A stretch of DNA of 6,552 bases from Promethearchaeum sp. (GTDB lineage: Archaea > Asgardarchaeota > Lokiarchaeia > Sigyniarchaeales > Promethearchaeaceae). Below are positions 1 to 5,493 of the stretch, piece after piece. The stretch spans positions 1 to 6,552 of the forward strand of contig JAUWPK010000216.1 of NCBI GenBank assembly GCA_030611625.1. Reading direction: 5' to 3'. Below the pieces are notes generated by a model. That model searched no databases. It was not told where the DNA came from and was given only the letters and a program-made list of their open reading frames with translations. The translations under genes and the position numbers were made by a program. Position 1 is the first letter of the stretch; each line of letters opens with the position of its first letter.

Positions 1-1139
1 AAATAAACTCCTTCTAAACTAACCCAAAAACTAAGATCTTCAGATTTTTGCTCAGTATTTAAATCAAAATCAATATTTTCAATAGAATCCAAATTAATAA
101 AATATTGAAATTCAGATTGATTTTGATCATAATAAATTTCACCAAAATCCTCGTCATAACCATAAATTGCATCAGCAATCCCATTTTCGTTGAAATCATT
201 AAAAATTGACATGCCAATATAGGAAGTATCTGTTGTAATGAAATTTGCAGATTCAGAAACAACATCTAACCAACTAACCCATTGACTGAGATCATAAGAA
301 AACCATGTCCAAGAATAATTATCATCAAAAGTTTCGTTTGTGAGCATTGTCTGGACAAATTCCCAATCAGTTTCATTTCCTGCAACAGGTTCTAAATCAA
401 CGGAATTGGGATCAAACATTTCATTAGTATTATCATAATACCAAGTGTAATTTACCGATCCGATGTAAAAATCATTCCAACTCTCAAAATATATATTTAG
501 AAACCACCAACTCTCATCTCCAGTTAGACTTTCATGCATAATATCATAAGCATAGATATAATCTTGATACCCATCACCTTCTGACCACATGGATCCCCAA
601 TCATTTGTTTCAATCAATTCCCCATAGCTTGAATTTTCTTCATCTTGAGTAAAATATTCATCTGGTTCATCCAAAGAAGGATCTGTATATTCCCCCCATC
701 CTTCAGAATAAGAATCCCAATAATAATATTGATATCCCTGCCAATCAATAGATTCAAACTCAGTCCAATTATCTTCCCAGTTTTTTAAAACACTATTATC
801 AGGATCTTCAAAGATTTTAAAGGTAAAATATTTCATATCCCCAGAGTATGAAATTGTAAAGTTATTTTCAGTGAATATTCTGACCAAAACATCATCAGTT
901 CCATTATTTAACCAAAAATAATCTTCATATTGAAAATCATCTGTAAAATTCCATTGATCTAAAGTAGAATTCTCCCATTTATAATCATAATAATAATCTC
1001 CGTTAAAAACTCCTTGACCCCTTGGAATATTTGATGAATTTGGTAAACTATGAATTGCGAGTGTCTCAATTGAAGATGATACACCATATATTAACAATAT
1101 ATCTAAAAGAATTATCAGAAAAATTTTTGAACGCTTGAT
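1..1139 (-). CDS. Secreted acidic Trp-rich protein, family not recognised (partial, C-terminus beyond left edge; non-canonical ATC start)
   Basis: An uninterrupted minus-strand frame of 379 codons enters at 1139 and leaves at the left edge. It begins like a signal peptide: basic IKRSK, a hydrophobic core at about residues 6-20 (IFLIILLDILLIYGV), then a small polar stretch (SSSIETLA). The rest is soluble and unusually composed: about 75 Asp/Glu against about 7 Lys/Arg, about 20 Trp, much Tyr/Phe, no Cys, and about 12 N-x-S/T sequons, fitting an extracellular glycosylated protein. Residues 315-323 (DFNENGIAD) match the D-x-N/D-x-N/D-G-x-x-D calcium loop of EF-hand-like or thrombospondin-3-type repeats; only one copy is visible. 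I do not recognise the family and assign no function. The start is odd: the frame has a TGA at 1148-1146, then no ATG, GTG or TTG before the signal peptide. The ATC at 1139-1137 sits 6 nt after GGTGA, where an ATG would be expected. The first in-frame ATG is at 836, too far inside. Coding is confident; the exact start is not. Confidence 0.85.
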   Translation of the reverse strand, partial: MKRSKIFLIILLDILLIYGVSSSIETLAIHSLPNSSNIPRGQGVFNGDYYYDYKWENSTLDQWNFTDDFQYEDYFWLNNGTDDVLVRIFTENNFTISYSGDMKYFTFKIFEDPDNSVLKNWEDNWTEFESIDWQGYQYYYWDSYSEGWGEYTDPSLDEPDEYFTQDEENSSYGELIETNDWGSMWSEGDGYQDYIYAYDIMHESLTGDESWWFLNIYFESWNDFYIGSVNYTWYYDNTNEMFDPNSVDLEPVAGNETDWEFVQTMLTNETFDDNYSWTWFSYDLSQWVSWLDVVSESANFITTDTSYIGMSIFNDFNENGIADAIYGYDEDFGEIYYDQNQSEFQYFINLDSIENIDFDLNTEQKSEDLSFWVSLEGVY

Positions 1140-1144
1140 ATTTG

Positions 1145-1150
1145 CTCACC
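1145..1150 (-). promoter_or_regulatory. Ribosome-binding site GGTGAG before the ATC start
   Basis: On the minus strand GGTGAG is complementary to the archaeal 16S rRNA 3' end. It stands 5 nt before ATC (1139-1137), almost the same layout as the GGTGA plus 5 nt plus ATG of the ATPase gene at 4338. This is the main reason to place translation initiation at 1139. It also overlaps an out-of-frame ATG GTG at 1152-1147. Confidence 0.55.
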
Positions 1151-1160
1151 ATACTTCTTA

Positions 1161-1172
1161 TTTTAATATATA
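1161..1172 (-). promoter_or_regulatory. Possible TATA box for the secreted-protein gene
   Basis: The minus strand reads TATATATTAAAA here, an archaeal TATA-like sequence about 27 nt from the proposed start. Usual TATA-to-start-site spacing would put transcription near 1140-1144, which would leave the GGTGAG at 1150-1145 outside the mRNA. Either the true box lies further upstream (a weaker CTTTTAATGC lies at about 1183-1192) or the message is almost leaderless. It is a candidate only. Confidence 0.35.
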
Positions 1173-1191
1173 GCACTTTAGCATTAAAAGA

Positions 1192-1311
1192 AATGAGGTT
1201 GGATTTTCCCCCTTAAAAAAAGTAATAAAATCAAACAAAAAGATTAGGGGAAAATCCTTAAAAAAGTAATAAAATCAAACAAAAAAAATTAGGGGAAAAT
1301 CCTACCTCATT
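1192..1311. repeat. 20-bp inverted repeat (19/20) bounding a 120-bp segment
   Basis: The left arm at 1192-1211 (AATGAGGT, T, GGATTTTCCCC) is matched by the reverse complement of 1292-1311, with one mismatch (1200 against 1303). Allowing a second mismatch the arms extend outward to 1188 and 1315. The spacer of 80 bp holds most of a tandem duplication. The core GGGGAAAATCC occurs directly at 1247-1257 and 1292-1302 and inverted at 1201-1211, so the left arm could pair with either right-hand copy. It could be the terminal repeats of a tiny non-autonomous element, an operator for divergent promoters, or a cruciform. TTAAA occurs just outside both ends (1184-1188, 1314-1318) but is not flush with the arms, so it is weak evidence for a target duplication. 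Confidence 0.8.
1211..1300. repeat. Two tandem copies of a 45-bp unit
   Basis: Copies lie at 1211-1255 and 1256-1300. Each starts CCTTAAAAAA, contains GTAATAAAATCAAAC and ends TTAGGGGAAAAT. The few differences all lie in the two A-rich runs (one A fewer in the first run; one extra A and one G-to-A change in the second), so both units are 45 bp. This looks like a recent duplication. There are only two copies and no spacers, so it is not a CRISPR array. Confidence 0.9.
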
Positions 1312-1313
1312 CC

Positions 1314-1321
1314 TTAAATTA
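1314..1321 (+). promoter_or_regulatory. Weak TATA-like candidate for the ABC transporter genes
   Basis: TTAAATTA lies about 60 bp before the permease start and would place a start site near 1343 with a leader of some 40 nt. A second T/A-rich stretch at 1357-1369 (TTTTTTAAAAATT) is too close to the ATG at 1381 to serve as a TATA box if the GGAG ribosome-binding site at 1370-1373 is on the transcript. Neither is convincing alone. Confidence 0.2.
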
Positions 1322-1380
1322 GGATCTGCTCCATTTGTCAATAAGAGTTCATTGAATTTTTTAAAAATTGGAGATTAATT

Positions 1381-4299
1381 ATGATTGCAAGTTATGTGTT
1401 TACAAGTTTCATACGGAATAAAAAAAGAATCTTTTTCTTAACAATAGGTATTGTAATTTCCGTAATGCTACTTACGGGTGTCATTACTGCATCTAAGGCA
1501 ATGGGAAAAGATATGATTAACAGAAATCTTGATACTGTTTATGTAGATTTTACATTGACCACAGCTGAGACCAATTCGACTAAAGTTCTGTCAAATCTCG
1601 AATTGCTTGAAAATGAAATTGAAGGTTATGAAGGAAGTTTTGCTTCGTATCACTTTAATTTCGTAGAAAGTATAATTTCAAAAGGTCCACAACCGATTGA
1701 CTGGGATATATTGAATTTTACAGGTGAAAATTTCAATTCAAATGGGAATTCAACGCATCTATGGGGGGTTCAGGGAGACATTTTAGAAGGACGGGAACAA
1801 TTAAATAAAGTGTTCTCATTCGAAAATCAAATAATGAACACCAACCAATCAGGAATTTACATAGATTCTAATTCTGCTCAAATAATGAATATTACAAAGG
1901 GGGATAAACTCAACCTCGGAACATACTATCAAATCTATGATTTTGAAACTGATGATGAAGATTTGGCTACAGCCCAGTTAAATAATATTGAAGTACTGGG
2001 AACCTTTAATATTCAGGATAAAGATGCATTCTTTAAGTTAATTCAGAATAAAGAATGGGTCTATTATACATCATCTGATATTATTTTTATGGGAAATGAT
2101 GAATACATCCAAGAAATTAAACAGAATCTAACAGAAAAAATTGAAGATTCAGTTTCCGAAAAAGGAGACACATATTATAGCTATCAAGAGGAAACCAAAT
2201 TCTATGGTATATTCATTGATCATGACACATTACCTGTAATGGATATTAAAGCATTGAAGAAGAGTTTAACCACAATGACCACTAGAATAAAACTCGTTGG
2301 TAAAGGATTTAATTATCATGTTTCAAGTCAAATTTCTCAAAAAATTGAAAATATTGAAATGGAATTGAGAATTTATCAGATAATCTTTATCATGATTTCA
2401 TTACCAGTTATGCTTCTTGGTTGGTTCTTATGTAAAACAAACTTCTTCTTGTCATATCATAATCGGAGAAAAGAAATTGCTTTATTAAAATGCAAAGGAG
2501 CAACTTCTAGTAAATTAATCCTTGTTTTTCTAGGTGAAGCGATACTAATTGGAATAAGTGGAGGATTTTTCGGAGTAATTCTTGGGCAATTAACTACAAA
2601 ATGGGTATTACAGAGGATTTCTCCACTAACTACCATAAATTATACACCTTTTATCTCGATGGATTTATCGTTGTGGTATATCGGGATTGGATTGGGCATC
2701 TTGATCTCAATTTTAGCAGTTATCAAACCCCTAAGAGATTATACTAACTATAATCCAGTTGATGGCTTACAGAGTTACCATGAGGAAGCTCAAACCACCC
2801 TTCCTACAAAGAAGAGAGATTTTATTTTTCTGGTTATCGGACTAATACCAATAGTTATTTCTATGCTGAAGCTCGATATATCGTCAAATAATCCATTGAT
2901 TATGGCTTTAGTAACACTCTCAACGGCATTAATGCCTATTGCACCATTCTTGCTTACCTATTCTTTGGTAAAAATACTATGTGTGTCCAAATTTGTATTT
3001 GAAAAAGTAATCTTTGGTATCAGCAAATTATTTGGAAAGAAATATTCGGTGTTGGCATCTAAAAATATTATTCAAAATCGAACGCGGTCATTTCGACTAT
3101 TGTTTATCGTTTCCATGGCATTGAGCTTCCTACTAATGGCTTCAACTATTCAAGAATCTGAAATTCAGTATCAAAAAGATGTATCGATAATGGCGACTGG
3201 AAATGGAATTCGTGCAAGCTATTATAATTGGGGATACTCTGGAATTAATCTTACCGAAATAGGAAGTGCGGTTAGACAAAATAACTTAAGTGAATATATA
3301 GAAAATATTGCATGGATGTTTCAATATCAAGGATCCACAATTAAAGATTATTCAAGCAGCGGGGGATCTCCTAATAATGGTTATGATATGGATTATTTAG
3401 GATCACCCGTAGTATATGGCATTTCTACAGAAAACTTAAGTAAAAATATGGAAATGAAAGATTCCTGGTTTGTCAATCAAAACGCCCAAGAAACATTAAC
3501 CAAATTAAAAACTACAAATAATTCCGCAATTATTCCTAAAAGCCTTGAGGATGAGGGATATAAAATTAAGGATGTGCTTGAAGTCGAGTATACATTAGCA
3601 AATGGAAGTATTGGGCAGAAATCTCTTACAATTATAGATGTATATGAAATCTTTCCTGTAGTGAGTATGAATAGCTACCAACCAACCATAATTGTGAATA
3701 ATGCAACGATTGGGAATGGAAAATTAGATAGTTTAGAATTAATTGTTTATCCAAAAAGCAAAGCATCAGAAAGCCAAGTAAATTATGAAAAAATCGAAGA
3801 AAATCTCCTTTCATATAATTCAAATGGGAATGTATACAATCCAATTGATTATTTGGAAAATTCTAGCGGGATGATCTATGCAATAGTTAATTTCTTGGAT
3901 TTAGAAAGTTATTATCTTCTTACTATTGTTACATTTGCAATTGGTTTCATTATGTATATTAGTATATCGGAAAAAAGTAGAGATTTCGGAGTATTACGAG
4001 CACGAGGTGTGGAAAAGAAAGAAATTTATAAAATTCAACTCGCCGAAGGCACGATATTACTAATATTTGGAGGAATTATCGGATTTATAGGAATTTTAGG
4101 CGCTTTTGCGGTTGTCAACAATCTTAATGCATTAAATTTATTTAGCAGTATGAAAAGAACATTTTTAATCCCTTGGATTAAAGCAGGCATACAATTATTG
4201 GCCACTTTAGTACTCTTTATTTTGAGTATCGGTTTGTCTGTGTTTTATGAAACTAAGAAATCAGAGGTCGGAAAAATCGCGGATTTACTCCGTGTTTAA
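1381..4299 (+). CDS. FtsX/MacB-type ABC transporter permease, two FtsX domains, 972 aa
   Basis: This is the membrane subunit of an ABC transporter, presumably working with the ATPase encoded 38 bases downstream. Predicted helices lie at about residues 14-37, 331-352, 378-403, 429-451, 480-497, 505-533, 570-590, 843-863, 888-913 and 928-955. Two extracytoplasmic domains lie at about 38-330 and 591-842, the first in the position of the MacB periplasmic core. Each half carries the family's cytoplasmic coupling segment: NRRKEIALLKCKGAT (361-375) and SEKSRDFGVLRARGVEKKEI (863-882), each followed by a helix beginning like LGEA or LAEG. About 13 N-x-S/T sequons fall in the two outer domains, agreeing with the topology. 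The ATG follows GGAG (1370-1373) by 7 nt. The length and two-domain layout match large archaeal and Gram-positive permeases rather than the about 400-residue LolC/E or about 650-residue MacB, which carries its own ATPase. The substrate is unknown; family assignment is strong. Confidence 0.93.
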   Translation: MIASYVFTSFIRNKKRIFFLTIGIVISVMLLTGVITASKAMGKDMINRNLDTVYVDFTLTTAETNSTKVLSNLELLENEIEGYEGSFASYHFNFVESIISKGPQPIDWDILNFTGENFNSNGNSTHLWGVQGDILEGREQLNKVFSFENQIMNTNQSGIYIDSNSAQIMNITKGDKLNLGTYYQIYDFETDDEDLATAQLNNIEVLGTFNIQDKDAFFKLIQNKEWVYYTSSDIIFMGNDEYIQEIKQNLTEKIEDSVSEKGDTYYSYQEETKFYGIFIDHDTLPVMDIKALKKSLTTMTTRIKLVGKGFNYHVSSQISQKIENIEMELRIYQIIFIMISLPVMLLGWFLCKTNFFLSYHNRRKEIALLKCKGATSSKLILVFLGEAILIGISGGFFGVILGQLTTKWVLQRISPLTTINYTPFISMDLSLWYIGIGLGILISILAVIKPLRDYTNYNPVDGLQSYHEEAQTTLPTKKRDFIFLVIGLIPIVISMLKLDISSNNPLIMALVTLSTALMPIAPFLLTYSLVKILCVSKFVFEKVIFGISKLFGKKYSVLASKNIIQNRTRSFRLLFIVSMALSFLLMASTIQESEIQYQKDVSIMATGNGIRASYYNWGYSGINLTEIGSAVRQNNLSEYIENIAWMFQYQGSTIKDYSSSGGSPNNGYDMDYLGSPVVYGISTENLSKNMEMKDSWFVNQNAQETLTKLKTTNNSAIIPKSLEDEGYKIKDVLEVEYTLANGSIGQKSLTIIDVYEIFPVVSMNSYQPTIIVNNATIGNGKLDSLELIVYPKSKASESQVNYEKIEENLLSYNSNGNVYNPIDYLENSSGMIYAIVNFLDLESYYLLTIVTFAIGFIMYISISEKSRDFGVLRARGVEKKEIYKIQLAEGTILLIFGGIIGFIGILGAFAVVNNLNALNLFSSMKRTFLIPWIKAGIQLLATLVLFILSIGLSVFYETKKSEVGKIADLLRV

Positions 4300-4307
4300 T
4301 TTTTTTT
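4300..4307 (+). terminator. T8 tract between permease and ATPase genes
   Basis: Eight T residues follow directly after the permease TAA (4297-4299). Archaeal RNA polymerases can terminate at such tracts without a hairpin, so part of the transcripts may end here, giving less ATPase message. Because the next ribosome-binding site begins only 20 bases later, readthrough as one operon remains the simpler reading. No stem precedes the tract. Confidence 0.3.
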
Positions 4308-4324
4308 AATACTAATAATATTAC

Positions 4325-4332
4325 AAAGGTGA
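4325..4332 (+). promoter_or_regulatory. Ribosome-binding site AAAGGTGA that fixes the ATPase start at 4338
   Basis: GGTGA ends 5 nt before ATG 4338. An in-frame GTG at 4329-4331 would add three residues (M-K-N), but that GTG is itself part of the ribosome-binding site and has no such site of its own, so the ATG is preferred. Confidence 0.8.
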
Positions 4333-4337
4333 AAAAT

Positions 4338-5228
4338 ATGATTGAAACAAGTAAACCAGTAAACTCACTTGAAGATTCAAATTTCCAAATTCAAGTTAAA
4401 GATTGTTATAAAATCTACAAGCGGGGAGAAATTGAAGTTGTTGCATTGAGTGGATTAAATTGCAATTTTCATAAAGGAGAAATAACAGTTATAATGGGTC
4501 CAAGTGGATGTGGAAAAACAACGATGTTGAATATGATTGGCGGTTTAGATCAGCTGAACTCAGGCCAAATTATTGTTGGAAATGTAAATATCGCCAAGCT
4601 TTCGAAAAAAAACTTGGAGAAATACCGAAGAGATCACATTGGTTTTATATTTCAATTCTCCAGTTTAATTCCTGAATTAACTGCAGAAGAAAACATCGGA
4701 TTACCTCTCATTTTAACAACTGGATTAAATGCAGAAAAGAAAAAATATATATCTGAATTATTGGATGTCGTTGGGTTAACTGATCGGAAAACTCATCGTC
4801 CTGACGAATTATCGGGAGGAGAACAACAGAGAGTCGGTGTTGCAGCAGCACTTGCAAATAAACCGGATATAATTCTTTGCGATGAACCTACCGGGGAATT
4901 GGATTCGATAACAAAACTAAAAATAATGGATCTCTTACGAAAAATTATTGAAACATACCCTGAAAAAACCATGATCATTGTTACTCATGATCCTGAACTC
5001 CGGGCAATCGCAGACAGAATGTATTACATTCGAGATGGTAATATTAGCCATCAATTTGATAAAGAAGAAATGGAAAAGATGAAAATTAATAATAAAACAT
5101 CTTCATTAATCAATCAAACATCACAAAATGGAGGCAATTATAAGGAATTTTTGATTGAATTACGCGAGATTAACCATCTAGTTAAGGGAAAAATTAATAA
5201 GATCGAGAAAAAGATTCATCCAATATAA
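4338..5228 (+). CDS. ABC transporter ATP-binding protein, LolD/MacB (FtsE-like) family, with C-terminal extension
   Basis: This is the cytoplasmic ATPase that should power the permease encoded just upstream. Counting from ATG 4338 (296 residues), all nucleotide-binding motifs are intact: Walker A GPSGCGKTT (54-62), Q-loop in IGFIFQFSSLIPELTAEENI (Gln106), signature LSGGEQQRV (158-166), Walker B IILCDEPTGELD (178-189, catalytic Glu183), and switch His217 in VTHD. The DEPTGELD form and the Q-loop region are typical of LolD, MacB and FtsE proteins serving FtsX-type permeases. The catalytic domain ends near residue 240, where family members of about 225-240 residues usually stop. Here a polar tail of about 56 residues follows: a Lys/Glu-rich part, an Asn/Ser/Thr/Gln-rich linker (251-266), and a basic, possibly coiled-coil helix (268-292). 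The start was chosen from the ribosome-binding site; a GTG three codons earlier lies inside that site. The substrate is not indicated. Confidence 0.95.
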   Translation: MIETSKPVNSLEDSNFQIQVKDCYKIYKRGEIEVVALSGLNCNFHKGEITVIMGPSGCGKTTMLNMIGGLDQLNSGQIIVGNVNIAKLSKKNLEKYRRDHIGFIFQFSSLIPELTAEENIGLPLILTTGLNAEKKKYISELLDVVGLTDRKTHRPDELSGGEQQRVGVAAALANKPDIILCDEPTGELDSITKLKIMDLLRKIIETYPEKTMIIVTHDPELRAIADRMYYIRDGNISHQFDKEEMEKMKINNKTSSLINQTSQNGGNYKEFLIELREINHLVKGKINKIEKKIHPI

Positions 5229-5374
5229 TCCCAATAAGATGGAAATTTTTCTTTTTCGGGTAAAAAGCTTGGGAAAATGATGAATCCAGATTTTTTAATA
5301 TATTTTTTCATCTCTCCCATCCATAACATAGCCCCAATGAAGAAAGTTAGTGATAAGAATAGAGAATGTAAAGC
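5216..5374 (-). other. Short open frame or gene relic in the convergent gap
   Basis: A minus-strand frame of 52 codons ends at TGA 5218-5216, overlapping the last 13 bases of the ATPase gene on the other strand. From ATG 5329 it would encode 37 residues. It reads like protein: a hydrophobic stretch with the parts LFLSLTFFIGAMLW, then basic MKKYIKKSG, then FLPEKEKFPSYWDYIG. Before its upstream TGA (5377-5375) the same frame continues sensibly (NGNFTDDFAPIIWTN), which suggests a decayed membrane-protein gene. However, there is no good ribosome-binding site, and an equally long plus-strand frame (5277-5456, 59 residues) overlaps it. No family is recognised. Treat it as a hint, not a gene. Confidence 0.2.
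5246..5256 (+). terminator. T-rich terminator after the ABC operon
   Basis: T5-C-T5 begins 17 nt after the ATPase stop codon, a plausible hairpin-free archaeal terminator. Further T6 tracts at 5291-5296 and 5303-5308 could act as backups. No clear T tract is seen for the opposing MFS gene. Confidence 0.5.
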
Positions 5375-5398
5375 TCAATTTGTCCAAATTATTGGGGC
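5331..5398. repeat. 8-bp perfect inverted repeat in the convergent gap
   Basis: GCCCCAAT at 5331-5338 and ATTGGGGC at 5391-5398 are exact reverse complements with a 52-bp spacer. They stand out because the surrounding DNA is very A/T-rich. The loop is too long for an efficient terminator. It may be chance or the trace of an old insertion. Confidence 0.35.
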
Positions 5399-5493
5399 GA
5401 AATCGTCTGTAAAGTTGCCATTTGATCAAATCCTAATTTCATTTATATGTCACTAAAATTTTTTTCGTTCAAAATATAGTTTAAGAAGTAATT

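Noticed and set aside
59..265. 68-residue minus-strand open frame within the left gene
   Set aside because: It lies in another frame of the 379-codon secreted-protein frame and has a biased Ile/Leu-rich composition typical of a shadow; no ribosome-binding site was seen.
1211..1300. CRISPR-like repeat
   Set aside because: The two 45-bp copies are directly adjacent with no spacer between them.
1140..1380. tRNA or structured RNA gene in the divergent gap
   Set aside because: The region is A/T-rich without a cloverleaf or a GC-rich conserved stem; the only structure is the inverted repeat already described.
3632..3844. 70-residue minus-strand frame
   Set aside because: Antisense to the well-supported permease gene, with no motif or start signal.
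4329..4331. GTG as the ATPase start
   Set aside because: The GTG is part of the AAAGGTGA ribosome-binding site serving the ATG at 4338.
4793..4978. 61-residue minus-strand frame
   Set aside because: Antisense to the signature and Walker B region of the ATPase, where constrained codons produce open antisense frames.
5277..5456. 59-codon plus-strand frame after the ATPase
   Set aside because: It has only a weak GGGA upstream, no recognisable motif, and overlaps more protein-like minus-strand frames; it also lies beyond the likely terminator.
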